A DNA stretch of 64,000 nt from Phycisphaerales bacterium (GTDB taxonomy: Bacteria > Planctomycetota > Phycisphaerae > Sedimentisphaerales > Anaerobacaceae), in assembly GCA_003170415.1 (NCBI GenBank), contig PMZJ01000025.1, positions 1 to 64,000 on the forward strand. The letters run 5' to 3'. Both the position numbers and the translations under genes were made by a program. The notes under the pieces were generated by a model. It searched no databases. It was not told the DNA's origin and saw only the letters and a program-made list of their open reading frames with translations. The stretch's first letter is position 1. Each line of letters starts with the position of its first letter. Of the stretch, positions 42,446 through 51,560 are shown piece by piece.

Positions 42446-42559
42446 ATGGTTATCATCCGGCTGGAGGCGAAGACCAAGCAGGCGCGAATACTCAAGGCGG
42501 GATTATTAGTGGTTGGTTTGCTGGTAACCTGGGCGGTAGTGAGAATCATCGGGACATAG
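42446..42559 (+). CDS. Possible 37-residue membrane peptide
   Basis: ATG behind AGGGTGAAGGT opens a frame with a basic start (RLEAKTKQARILK) and one hydrophobic helix (AGLLVVGLLVTWAVVRIIG). No homology is recognised. The composition fits a small single-pass membrane protein, but a chance frame is possible. Confidence 0.35.
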   Translation: MVIIRLEAKTKQARILKAGLLVVGLLVTWAVVRIIGT

Positions 42560-42596
42560 CAACGGCCCCCGTTTCATCCTCAATTCCATCCAATTT

Positions 42597-43775
42597 TTAG
42601 AACGGCGGCAGTTTGGGTGCTGATGCCGGAATAACCGCCATAGCTTCAATTTCAACGAGCCATCCGGGACGACATACCGGGGCAACGATTGTCTCCATCG
42701 GAATATCGCCGAATCGCTCCCGTATCCGCTCCCATACAACCGTCTGGTCGCCGGGGTCACGGACATATCCGATTAATACACACATATCCTTTAGCGCAGC
42801 GCCTCCCGATTCAAGCAGGGCCTCCACGTTCTCGACAGTACGGTCAATTTGCCGGGACAGGTCGCCTTCGTGCATAATTTTGCCCTGGTGGTCGATGCTG
42901 GCCGTGCCCGATATGAGGATGTGTTTGCGGTCGCGATAGGCAATCGATGTTCCTCGTTCAAACGTAACGCCGTAGAGATGCGTCGGGCTTAGGTGGTCCA
43001 GCGCAGACAGAAACCTGATTTGGTCCGGCCTCACGCCCGAAATCGCGTATGCGTCCAAAAGGATTTTCGCGGCGGGATTCGCGGATGTTCCCTCGATACC
43101 CGTGCTGGCTATGAAATGCGTATCAGATGTCAGGCCGTGTTCCGCGAAAAACTCTTTGCGGGCTGTTACCAGTCCCTGGTAATTCGCGTCGATGTTCTGA
43201 ACAAAGAACCATGTGCGAATCAGGTTATCAGCCAGTGTCATACCCTGTGCCCGCAAAAAGGTGTCGTATTCCTCGAAGATTCCGCGTGTCTGGCTGTGTG
43301 GCGTTTCTGCGCCTGGGCAGGTTAGGCCGGTCGTCCAGCAATGGGAAAGTTCGCCCCGCTCGAGGATAAGAGATGCGCCTTGTCGTGCCTTGTCTAATTT
43401 ACAATCCGGGTCGCTGATATGGTAAGCCCAAAGCGATAGTTTTGCCGGCGGAAGCGGAGATTGACAGACCCATGACACGGCACAAGGTTCGTCCTGATTT
43501 TTGGGGTTGGAAGACGGCCGGGCCTCAAGCGCGCCTGCCTGGTTTATCAGGTCACTGCAGAAAAACCTCCGGAATACCGCGGTTTGCGTATCCAGCCCAA
43601 TTGAATCAAGCGCATCTTGATATGCGAGGAATACCCAATCCAACTGGGCTTCAATGCTCTCGTGTTCCGTGGGACGCACAATCAGGTGATACTCATCGAC
43701 TCCGCTTTGTCCGCGGAAGTGTGAGATACCTACTGTTGCGGGCATAACTTTGCTGTTAAAGCAATGACATTTCAT
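42597..43775 (-). CDS. Two-domain Rid (YjgF/UK114)-family protein
   Basis: The C-terminal ~130 residues are a Rid domain: ILISGTASIDHQGKIMHEGD, a VENVEALLESGGAALKDMCV helix and the closing VEIEAMAVIPA. The N-terminal ~240 residues are a second, diverged domain, as in the FkbO/Hyg5-like chorismatase group; chorismate hydrolysis is possible but the key residues cannot be checked here. Rid proteins otherwise deaminate reactive enamines. The ATG overlaps the end of the upstream gene by four bases, placing it last in a four-gene leftward operon. Confidence 0.72.
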   Translation of the reverse strand: MKCHCFNSKVMPATVGISHFRGQSGVDEYHLIVRPTEHESIEAQLDWVFLAYQDALDSIGLDTQTAVFRRFFCSDLINQAGALEARPSSNPKNQDEPCAVSWVCQSPLPPAKLSLWAYHISDPDCKLDKARQGASLILERGELSHCWTTGLTCPGAETPHSQTRGIFEEYDTFLRAQGMTLADNLIRTWFFVQNIDANYQGLVTARKEFFAEHGLTSDTHFIASTGIEGTSANPAAKILLDAYAISGVRPDQIRFLSALDHLSPTHLYGVTFERGTSIAYRDRKHILISGTASIDHQGKIMHEGDLSRQIDRTVENVEALLESGGAALKDMCVLIGYVRDPGDQTVVWERIRERFGDIPMETIVAPVCRPGWLVEIEAMAVIPASAPKLPPF

Positions 43776-46141
43776 TGGCGACCTCTGTCTTCCTTAGGTG
43801 TAATCTCAAACGGTATGGCAGGCAGCACGCCAAGATATACCCGTTGTTTCTGTGTCTTCTTTTGATTGCCCGAAGGATTGCTCGGCGGGTCCGCGGAGAT
43901 ATCCACAATCAGATTATCCACAAGCCCGACTTTGGCAGTGTTACTGTCCGCCGCAATCGCGAATGTTAATTTGCCTGGGGTTATGTTCACATCCCCAAGT
44001 GTCAGGCCCGCCGGCGGTTCGCTCAGTTCAAGCTGGATAGTTGATGCAATCGGTCTATTCGGTATTTTGACACGCACGCCTGCTGTGCCGCCTGCGGGGA
44101 TTTTAATACTGTTGTAATCTACCAGCTCGAAAGTCGGCGCACGACGTTTGTAATATCCTGTCATGACCATAAGCTCCTGCGAGGGAACCATGTGCCGGTA
44201 GATAAACGCCTGCATCATATCCTCCGCTGGAGTAACCGGCCTGCTGACCGTTTGGCCGTCGATTTTTGCACGGCCTTCAAGTTGCAGATTAATTGGCTGC
44301 TCTAATGGTTTTTGCGGAGCCGTAAGAGTAACACGCAAACGGTCGCATCCTGCTGGGATTCGTGCCCCGCTTAACTTGAAGCCGGGTGGTGCGTCTTTGA
44401 GCACCAGTTCGATTTCACCGTTAAAGCCGTCTTTCCGTAATGCTTCTATGGTTACAGGAACATTGCCGCCGGCCAGGATGTTTATGCTCGATGGGGCGGC
44501 TAACAAGGCAAAATCCGGCTGCGGGGGGCTGATTCGCAGGCGATAGCCGTAATCCGGCCCGCCGTGATTCTCCGAGTCGGCCAGACGCACAAAGTATGAC
44601 CCGGTGTTAGGCAGCCGGAGGCGCAAATACGAATCGGCATTGTGCGTCAGCAGGCCCACGTTCTTATCCCCATTATCGTCGTTGTATCCCAGCACCTTCC
44701 TATTTGCATCACTGAGCCACAGAAAGGAGTCGAGAGGGGAATTCAACCTGCGGGCATATACCTCGGCAACTATCTCGTCGCCGGCGTTGGCGTCGAACCG
44801 GAATATGTCAACGTCGCCCGGCTTACCGATTCGCCCGTTGATTATCCGCGGCAAGACAATGTGTTGAGCGTCTTCTGTTGTGCCGTTGTCTTCGATTTCA
44901 TTACATTCAGGCAGTGTATCCACCGCGTAAGGGACGCTATTGCTTCGCCGGTTGTTTTGCCGCAACTGGGCCTGACGGATTGCACCGCCGCCGGGCATGG
45001 TATCCAGCAGCATTTCGTTGGTGTCGAGATTCCAGCCGGATATCGAAGCGACAGTGAGAACTCCCGTCTGACCTCCGAGCGGGAACATTTGCGTTATAAA
45101 TGGTTGTTCCGACAAGCTGACGCGATAGACGAAATCCTCCCGCCCACGGTAGATGGAATCGCGAATCTCAATCTCATAATCGCCGTCCCTGGTAATCCTG
45201 TAAAATAACACCGGGTCGGGATGAAAAAGGTAATTGCCCGCGTAGGCCAGCTCTTTGCCTTTAGCGTCATAAAGGGTCAAAGTCGCCTGAAACCAGCCGG
45301 GCACGGCGTCCGCGAGATACGGAATCAGATGTCGGGCCTGTGCCTCTATCGTGAGATTCTGACTTTTTTTTGCGCTGAAGCGGAAGCGGTCCGCTTCGCC
45401 GGGAAGAATTTGTCCGTTGAGCCGGATGGGTACATTGACTTTTGGCGTAAAGGGTTTGCCCGGGTCTTTGAACTCCGGCTCGCAGGTTTCCGGCAGCAGC
45501 CCGACCTGGAAGCATAACGGATTTGTCAGGCCGGCGCTGGTTTCAAGCCGAAGTTCCCGGTCGCCCGGCTCGGCGTTGGGGTCGATGGTAATTTCGATAA
45601 TTGCTATTTCGCCAATCTGCATGCTGACGGGATATTTATTGCCGAGAAATTCTTCCGAAACCTTTTGCAGCCCCTTCGGGCTTAACTTTTCGAGATTTCG
45701 CAAAAGGGGATGGTCCGGCAGCGAAACTGCGGGCGTATTTGTGTCATCGGGCTTATTTACATCGGCTGGTTTATTTATATCTGTCGGCTTATTAACTTCC
45801 TGTACGGCGGGGGACATGTTTTTTTTGCCCGGGCCCTGCTGTTTTTTTCGCAATTCGCTCAGCTGTCTCTGAAGCTCTTTCTTCTGGTCGCCATTCAAAG
45901 GTTTTATCCGGCCAATATAGCGTGTTACCGAACCGCGCACTCCCTGACCTGTTACATAAACTTCGTTGGCGTCTTTAATAAACTGTCCGCCCACGGTAAT
46001 TTTAATGACGGAACCCTGTTGCCCGCCCGCGGGGTAGAGATACCCGATGTGCGGCTCTTTTTCATTCGAGGCGCCATACGCATTTGCCGCGTATAAGACC
46101 ATAATCGCAATCAGTAATCGTCTCGATAAAGTCATCATCAC
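43772..46141 (-). CDS. Secreted protein with PPC (pre-peptidase C-terminal) domains
   Basis: A signal peptide (SRRLLIAIMVLYAANAYG) is followed by an IPT-like domain (GYLYPAGGQQGSVIKITVGG), a Pro/Asn-rich linker with repeated NKPAD units, and two PPC beta-sandwich domains with DRFRFSAKKSQNLTIEA and DIFRFDANAGDEIVAEV. Such proteins commonly follow DUF1549/DUF1501 genes in Planctomycetota. No catalytic motif is visible; a cell-surface binding role is inferred. It lies 5 nt after the DUF1501 gene. Confidence 0.78.
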   Translation of the reverse strand: MMMTLSRRLLIAIMVLYAANAYGASNEKEPHIGYLYPAGGQQGSVIKITVGGQFIKDANEVYVTGQGVRGSVTRYIGRIKPLNGDQKKELQRQLSELRKKQQGPGKKNMSPAVQEVNKPTDINKPADVNKPDDTNTPAVSLPDHPLLRNLEKLSPKGLQKVSEEFLGNKYPVSMQIGEIAIIEITIDPNAEPGDRELRLETSAGLTNPLCFQVGLLPETCEPEFKDPGKPFTPKVNVPIRLNGQILPGEADRFRFSAKKSQNLTIEAQARHLIPYLADAVPGWFQATLTLYDAKGKELAYAGNYLFHPDPVLFYRITRDGDYEIEIRDSIYRGREDFVYRVSLSEQPFITQMFPLGGQTGVLTVASISGWNLDTNEMLLDTMPGGGAIRQAQLRQNNRRSNSVPYAVDTLPECNEIEDNGTTEDAQHIVLPRIINGRIGKPGDVDIFRFDANAGDEIVAEVYARRLNSPLDSFLWLSDANRKVLGYNDDNGDKNVGLLTHNADSYLRLRLPNTGSYFVRLADSENHGGPDYGYRLRISPPQPDFALLAAPSSINILAGGNVPVTIEALRKDGFNGEIELVLKDAPPGFKLSGARIPAGCDRLRVTLTAPQKPLEQPINLQLEGRAKIDGQTVSRPVTPAEDMMQAFIYRHMVPSQELMVMTGYYKRRAPTFELVDYNSIKIPAGGTAGVRVKIPNRPIASTIQLELSEPPAGLTLGDVNITPGKLTFAIAADSNTAKVGLVDNLIVDISADPPSNPSGNQKKTQKQRVYLGVLPAIPFEITPKEDRGRQ

Positions 46142-46146
46142 GCTTG

Positions 46147-47481
46147 TTACATTATTTCCTTTAACCGGTTAGCTGAAGGCATAACCTGAAGAGCTAACCC
46201 TTTTGGGTTTGGAAGCGGGCCATCGGGGTCGATGCCCAGCAGTTCGTATATACTGCCGATTAAATCTGCTGCGAGCACTGGACGCCGGGCGACTTCCTCG
46301 CCCTTATCGTCCGATGCGCCGACGACGTGTCCGCCTTTGAACCCGCCTCCCGCGACAACCGCGCTGAAGCAGTCGCCATAATGTCCCCGCCCGCCGTTCC
46401 AGGGTGATTCCCAAAGGATTTTTGGCGTGCGTCCGAATTCACCGGCCCATTCCACTATCGTGCTGTCAAGCAGGCCACGGTCACTGAGGTCTTGCAGCAG
46501 GGTGGCCATTCCCTTGTCCAATTCGGGGAGCTTGCGGCGCATTATCTCGAAATTCTGCTTATGGGTATCCCAGCCGCCATAATTAACGGTAATGTATGGG
46601 ACACCTATTTCTACAAGCCGGCGAGCCATCAGGCAGGATTGGCCGAATTTGTTCCTGCCGTATTTGTCTCTAAGCTCGTCTTTTTCATTCGACATATCGA
46701 ATACTTTGCCGCCGTCGCCGAGAATCAGGTTGTAGGCCTTCTCTTCACAGTGGTCTAATTGTTCGAATTGCGGGTTTCCCAGCATCGCCTTGCCGAGCGA
46801 ATCGAGCGAGTGGAGCAGTTCGCGTCGGCTTAGCTGTCTCTGGTCTGAAATGCCTTCCGCGACGACCCCTGATACGACGAAACGTTTCTGGCCCGGGTCG
46901 CCTCCCGTGGCGAAGGGTTTATAGCGGGGGCCGAGGAAACCTTCCTCTGAGAATCGCCCCTCGGTTGCTGTAAGCACAATATATGGCGGAATCAGGCCTT
47001 TATAGCCGTGGTCATATCCTTTGAATAATGAGACAACTGCCCCCATACCCGGAAAAACCAGGTTGTCGCCGGGTTTTCGGCCGGTTTTCATTATGTATGT
47101 AGCTGTCTCGTGGGCGTTAACGCCGTGGGTCATACTGCGAATGATTGAATATTTGTCCGCCTGTTTGGCGAGCTGTGGCAATAGTTCGCAAATTTTTATG
47201 CCGTCCACATTTGTCGCAATCGGGTTTTTGAATGGGCCGCAGTAATCGTTACCCGCCTGCGGCTTGGGGTCGAATGTGTCTAAATGCGACGGCCCACCCG
47301 ACATCCATAGCTCTATCACCGCTTTTGCGGGCGTTCGCTTGTTTGCCGGCGGCGAATTTGCGTCCTCACCGCGGGCGTATCCGCCGAACCGCTCAACGAA
47401 TGTCAGGCCTGCCGCGCCGAGAAGTCCCAGCTTCAGCGCTTCTCGCCGGGTAATAACGTATGTATGTTTTTGGTTGCTCAT
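46147..47481 (-). CDS. DUF1501 protein (Tat-exported, sulfatase-like fold)
   Basis: The ATG at 47481 gives a Tat signal (TRREALKLGLLGAAGLTFV). Family motifs are ELWMSGGPSHLDTFDPKP, SMTHGVNAHETATYIMKTGR, YITVNYGGWDTHKQNF and EWAGEFGRTPKI, with GGRGHYGDCFSAVVAGGGFK. An ATG at 47541 would place 20 residues ahead of the signal and overlap the upstream gene by 43 nt. The family sits in the alkaline-phosphatase/sulfatase superfamily and is always next to DUF1549/1553 in planctomycetes. Substrate unknown. Confidence 0.85.
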   Translation of the reverse strand: MSNQKHTYVITRREALKLGLLGAAGLTFVERFGGYARGEDANSPPANKRTPAKAVIELWMSGGPSHLDTFDPKPQAGNDYCGPFKNPIATNVDGIKICELLPQLAKQADKYSIIRSMTHGVNAHETATYIMKTGRKPGDNLVFPGMGAVVSLFKGYDHGYKGLIPPYIVLTATEGRFSEEGFLGPRYKPFATGGDPGQKRFVVSGVVAEGISDQRQLSRRELLHSLDSLGKAMLGNPQFEQLDHCEEKAYNLILGDGGKVFDMSNEKDELRDKYGRNKFGQSCLMARRLVEIGVPYITVNYGGWDTHKQNFEIMRRKLPELDKGMATLLQDLSDRGLLDSTIVEWAGEFGRTPKILWESPWNGGRGHYGDCFSAVVAGGGFKGGHVVGASDDKGEEVARRPVLAADLIGSIYELLGIDPDGPLPNPKGLALQVMPSANRLKEIM

Positions 47482-47498
47482 ATATTTTGTCAGCGATT

Positions 47499-49067
47499 TT
47501 AATGCCGGTATAGAAATTCCTTGGTATTGATTAGCGCCCATGCCAAATCTTCGATGGCGGCTTTGCGTGTCATCCCTTCTTTTTGAAAATATTTATCGGC
47601 GGTGTCCGATTCGGCCTGCGTCGGATAGCGTGACAGGATGGTCAGGTAAATGTTTTTTATAAGCTCAATGCGGTTACCTTTCGCGGCTTCTGCCTGCTGG
47701 CGCAATATCGGGCTTCGTTCTATCTTGTTTTTGATATCGTTTGAATTTAGCAGATACAGCCGCTGAAAGTCCGAGGGCTGATTGTTGCGTTCGGATTCCA
47801 GTCCGGTATCGCGTGCGGGCCGGCCGAACATTTCAAGAAACTGACTTGTTATGCTGCCGTCCTCCAGTTTAATGGCTCGCCGTCCTTCGGGAATAAACGT
47901 GAAGGGTTCCGGTATGTTGCTTGAATAGTTTTCCCCTGTTCCGCTAATCTGGTCTAAAGCGTCGATTAAAACTTCCGCGTCCAGTCGGCGGACAGGATAA
48001 CAGGCGAACATTGCCTCGGCTTGCGGATTATCACTACGAGGAATCGAAGATTGCTGGTATATACCGGAGTTGAGGATAAGCCGGTAAATATGTTTCAGGT
48101 CGTATTTGGACCTCACAAGCTCCTTTTCCAAAAAGGCAAGCAGTTCAGGATTTACCGGGGGATTGTCCGGCCGGATATCATCCGGTTCGTTAATAATGCC
48201 GCGACCCATCAGCCAGGTCCATACGCGGTTGGTTATATTGCGTGCGAACCATTGATTATTCGGTTCGGTAAGCCAGTCGGCAAATACTCGCCTTGGGTCA
48301 TCCTCGGGCCGAATTTGTACTGTTTTGCCGTCCGGGAAAACGGCCTCACGCGGGCCTACCGGCGCCGGGTTCAGATATACGATTTCTTCTTTCCATTCGG
48401 CGGTTTTCTTATAGGCGACCTGTGAGAAGAAAACTTCCATATTGGTCCGGGTGGATTGGGGTAAACTTTCATAACGCGTTCCCATAAACGTCAGGGCAAC
48501 TGTCCTGGCAATATCGGAGGGTTGCCTGCCCTGAATCGCACGGTAGAAATTTACCTGCGGCACGCGGAAGTTACTGCCGCTCGAAGTTAATAGCTCACGG
48601 ACGAACTGGTCATAAGGCATATTCGTGCGTATGCAATCGTGAATCCAGTGATAATACGCCTGCACCGCGTTGGGCCAAAGGTTTATAGGAAATTCGGACT
48701 TGACCCTCAGCAGGTCGCACCACTTAAGCGTCCAGTAGTCGACGAATTCCTCCCGTTCCAGCAGGCGGTTAATAAGCGATATGCGTTTGTTCGGGTTGCT
48801 GTCTTCCAGAAATTTGCGAATTTCCGGCGGCGATGGTAACGTGCCGATGACATCCAGATATACACGTCTTATGAAAACTTCGTCTGAGCAGAGGAGAGCC
48901 GGCTTGATGCCGCGATTCTTCAATCCCGCCGACACCAGGGTATCAATACGGCTTGCCGATACTATCCCGATGTCGCTTTCAAATGGAGGCGCAATCTGTG
49001 GTGGTTCAGCGCCACATTGGTTAATGATTGCCATTAAGACCAGAGCCGCGAGTAACGGTCTGTTCAT
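47499..49067 (-). CDS. DUF1549 and DUF1553 domain protein
   Basis: GGAG precedes the ATG; a signal peptide (LLAALVLMAIINQCGA) follows. The N-terminal part is DUF1549 (FIRRVYLDVIGTLPSPPEI, WTLKWCDLLRVKSE, MPYDQFVRELL) and the C-terminal part is DUF1553 (RVFADWLTEPNNQWFARNI with NRVWTWLMGRGI, and a distal RLYLLNSNDI). No cytochrome haem motif CxxCH is present, unlike longer relatives. First gene of the operon with DUF1501, PPC and Rid genes. Confidence 0.86.
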   Translation of the reverse strand: MNRPLLAALVLMAIINQCGAEPPQIAPPFESDIGIVSASRIDTLVSAGLKNRGIKPALLCSDEVFIRRVYLDVIGTLPSPPEIRKFLEDSNPNKRISLINRLLEREEFVDYWTLKWCDLLRVKSEFPINLWPNAVQAYYHWIHDCIRTNMPYDQFVRELLTSSGSNFRVPQVNFYRAIQGRQPSDIARTVALTFMGTRYESLPQSTRTNMEVFFSQVAYKKTAEWKEEIVYLNPAPVGPREAVFPDGKTVQIRPEDDPRRVFADWLTEPNNQWFARNITNRVWTWLMGRGIINEPDDIRPDNPPVNPELLAFLEKELVRSKYDLKHIYRLILNSGIYQQSSIPRSDNPQAEAMFACYPVRRLDAEVLIDALDQISGTGENYSSNIPEPFTFIPEGRRAIKLEDGSITSQFLEMFGRPARDTGLESERNNQPSDFQRLYLLNSNDIKNKIERSPILRQQAEAAKGNRIELIKNIYLTILSRYPTQAESDTADKYFQKEGMTRKAAIEDLAWALINTKEFLYRH

Positions 49068-49314
49068 TAAGAATTCTCCGGCATTTCACGCCTTCAATTC
49101 ATTCTCAAAATATCAATGATGGGTGGGGATTAGCGCCTGCAGGAAAGACGTTCCTGCTATAGGACTTATTGCCTGATTGCCTATTATACCGGCATAGACG
49201 GTTCACGCAAACACTTGCCCGCTTTGATTAAAAGGCCTTTAGTTTCCCGTCCGATGGCTGTTTGGGGTAAACAGAGTTTTGGTAATGAACCAATTGATAT
49301 GTGATTACGGCAGG

Positions 49315-50004
49315 TTACTCAACCAGCAGGTCCGCGGTAACTACGTCGGGGCTGTCCTGCATAATGTCGTCGTTGAGAGTGCCGACCGATTTGAGATGTG
49401 ATATGCCCGCCAGCTTCCTCGTATCGACAAGCCGGGCGCCTTTGGCCGCTATCTTGCGAAACGCGTGCCTTGCCTTTTGTTTATCCTGTGCCCCGACCGC
49501 ATCGACCACAACCGTAACCCGCTTGCCTCGCTGCAACAACCCCAGCGCCGTCGCCTCAATAGCTCCTTCCGCACAGGCGCCTATCAGCACAAATTCATTT
49601 GCGCGGATTTCGCTCAGCAGTCGGTCTATCCTCGGCTCATCAAACGGGTCCAAGCACCGCTTGTGCAGAATAATCTGTCGATACTTCCTCAGCAAATCCA
49701 CAGGCAGGTCAGTGTTGTTGTCCGCCGCGAAGCTCGCCCGGTTGCTCAAAAGCGTATAGTTAATTTTCTCCATCCCTTCCGTCCCGTCCACGCAGAACCC
49801 GCCGTTGTTCTCAGGATGAACCTCGCATATCGATACGACCGGGATTTTCTTGGCGCGGGCAAAAGCTATTACCCTTCTGATGTGGCTTAGAACCCTTCTG
49901 CGATTACCAACACGCGCCATGCCGCTATCCACGAAAAAGTCCCTCTGCGTGTTGATGTCTATCAAAACCTGCTTGCGACGAGTTTTCATTAATTGCCGTA
50001 TCAT
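49315..50004 (-). CDS. Isochorismatase-family cysteine hydrolase
   Basis: The triad of the family is visible: Asp in LIDINTQRDFF, Lys in ILHKRCLDPF and Cys in LIGACAEGAIEATALGLL. Members hydrolyse nicotinamide, isochorismate or N-carbamoyl compounds; the substrate is not evident. Its ATG overlaps the stop of a 56-residue frame by ATGA, indicating coupling. The ~250 nt downstream hold no gene. Confidence 0.85.
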   Translation of the reverse strand: MIRQLMKTRRKQVLIDINTQRDFFVDSGMARVGNRRRVLSHIRRVIAFARAKKIPVVSICEVHPENNGGFCVDGTEGMEKINYTLLSNRASFAADNNTDLPVDLLRKYRQIILHKRCLDPFDEPRIDRLLSEIRANEFVLIGACAEGAIEATALGLLQRGKRVTVVVDAVGAQDKQKARHAFRKIAAKGARLVDTRKLAGISHLKSVGTLNDDIMQDSPDVVTADLLVE

Positions 50005-50171
50005 TTTGGCAACCTTCTCTCTAAGACGCCGCTCTCTTTGAGCTTTACTCCTGGCTTTGGGCTTCTACTAATAATTACGTCCAAAAGCCGTTTCTGGTAC
50101 AAAAATTTATCCAATAAAATTTTGTCCTCTCTCGCAACCCAGCCATTCTCAATATCGATTAGCCATGACAT
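50001..50171 (-). CDS. Small gene coupled to the isochorismatase-family gene
   Basis: A 56-codon frame starts MSWLIDIENGWVAREDK, continues ILLDKFLYQKRLLDVI and ends RRLPK. Its stop overlaps the next ATG (ATGA), the arrangement of translationally coupled pairs. It is charged, without membrane helix or signal; RBS is weak (AAGGGC far upstream). No family is recognised. Confidence 0.45.
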   Translation of the reverse strand: MSWLIDIENGWVAREDKILLDKFLYQKRLLDVIISRSPKPGVKLKESGVLERRLPK

Positions 50172-50308
50172 TGACTTTAAGCCCTTATTTTGCCGTTTTT
50201 ACCCCGCCCAATACTGGGGTTTGGCAAAACCCTGTCGTTCCCTTATAATAAAGTCCATTATCAGCCAAAATGTTACAAAAGCTGGCCTTATACTGATTGG
50301 TTATCAAA

Positions 50309-50935
50309 ATGTCAAGACAATTAAATCACTATCCGAAATTTGTCCTTGAGCACCAAAACCCGCCTGTCAAGGTTAATTTTGGTGATATTTTCGGACGTTT
50401 GGCCCCCGTCCACATCGAGATTGGGTCAGGCAAGGGGACATTTTTGGTAAACCAGGCAAGATGCCGGCCCGACGCCGATTTTATCGGGATTGAATGGGCT
50501 GGCAAATATTACCGTTTCGCAGTTGACCGACTTGGCAGATGGAATCTGACTAACGTCCGTATAATCTGCACCGATGCCGTCCGTTATATCGCCGAATGTG
50601 TCCCCGATTCCTCCGTCGATTGCTTCCACTTTTATTTCCCCGACCCTTGGCCCAAAAAACGCCACAAAAAAAGACGTTTCATCAACGATGCCAATACCGA
50701 CCAGCTCATCCGCTGCCTCAAACCTGCCGGCGAAATCCGCGTTGCCACCGATTTTGAGGAGTACTTTGAACAGATAAAATCTGTGTTTGTATCGAAAGCA
50801 GACCAGCTTGAGCAAATCGATTTTCTCCCTAACGCCGGCGCTCAAATCGGCGAATGGGTCGGCTCAAACTTCGAACGCAAATACCTCAAAGAAAACAGAC
50901 CTATCTTCACAATAGCCGTCAGAAAACGCGGATAA
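50309..50935 (+). CDS. trmB: tRNA (guanine-N7-)-methyltransferase TrmB
   Basis: It modifies G46 in tRNA using S-adenosylmethionine. The SAM motif HIEIGSGKGTFLV, GIEWAGKYYRF, the HFYFPDPWPKKRHKKRR signature and FEEYFEQI are all present in order. Length 208 fits. The ATG at 50309 is used; a TTG at 50297 is also in frame. Confidence 0.94.
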   Translation: MSRQLNHYPKFVLEHQNPPVKVNFGDIFGRLAPVHIEIGSGKGTFLVNQARCRPDADFIGIEWAGKYYRFAVDRLGRWNLTNVRIICTDAVRYIAECVPDSSVDCFHFYFPDPWPKKRHKKRRFINDANTDQLIRCLKPAGEIRVATDFEEYFEQIKSVFVSKADQLEQIDFLPNAGAQIGEWVGSNFERKYLKENRPIFTIAVRKRG

Positions 50936-50982
50936 CCCCAGTCGGCAACCTGTCGCGAGCAAAGCCAAGGGGGCGGCAATCC

Positions 50983-51309
50983 CTACAACCCCATCTGCTC
51001 AATGCTCTTCAAAAACTGTGCGTACTTTTCAAGGGCCCATATGCCCAGCGCCACCGTAAAGGCGATTGTCACAATCGTCCAGAATATTTTGCCGATGATA
51101 CTGTATTGCGGATTTTTCCATATAAACGGCAGCGCAAGTGGTTGTAAGAGCAATATCCAGAGAATCACCATCGGTGTTTTGTAATACCATTTGACACCAG
51201 CGTCTTTCCTTAATCCCCTCAATTCGGCGTCGATTAAAAATTCGCCGCAGTGTTTGCACTTCACCGCCTCATCCTGAATCTCTTCCGCGCAAAACGGACA
51301 CTTCTTCAT
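50983..51309 (-). CDS. Zinc-ribbon membrane protein
   Basis: The N-terminal zinc ribbon has two knuckles, CPFCAEEI and CKHCGEF. It is followed by two membrane spans: TPMVILWILLLQPLALPFIW and IFWTIVTIAFTVALGIWALE. RBS-like AGGGA precedes the ATG. Proteins of this make-up are widespread and functionally unassigned. Confidence 0.72.
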   Translation of the reverse strand: MKKCPFCAEEIQDEAVKCKHCGEFLIDAELRGLRKDAGVKWYYKTPMVILWILLLQPLALPFIWKNPQYSIIGKIFWTIVTIAFTVALGIWALEKYAQFLKSIEQMGL

Positions 51310-51498
51310 ATTATATCCCTGTACGCTTATGGGTATTTAGAACTGTACTCTCCTATATATTTCGGCGTTCTCCGTGCCAACCAATAGAAAAAACGCTGTA
51401 TCCCACCCGGCTTTCTTGCGATATATGAACGACGCTCGCCCCTGTCGTATTTTTTTCGCAGTTGTCTATTTTTTGCTCGCCAGGAGATTTGTCGTAAG

Positions 51499-51504
51499 GT
51501 ATAA
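51499..51504 (+). promoter_or_regulatory. Possible -10 box
   Basis: TATAAT lies ~60 nt before the nitronate monooxygenase-like gene. No convincing -35 is present. The rest of 51310-51560 shows nothing recognisable. Confidence 0.35.
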
Positions 51505-51560
51505 TACCGGCAAGCATCGGGTTCTAAAATGCTGCGAAGATCCTTCGTTGCGAATATTGA

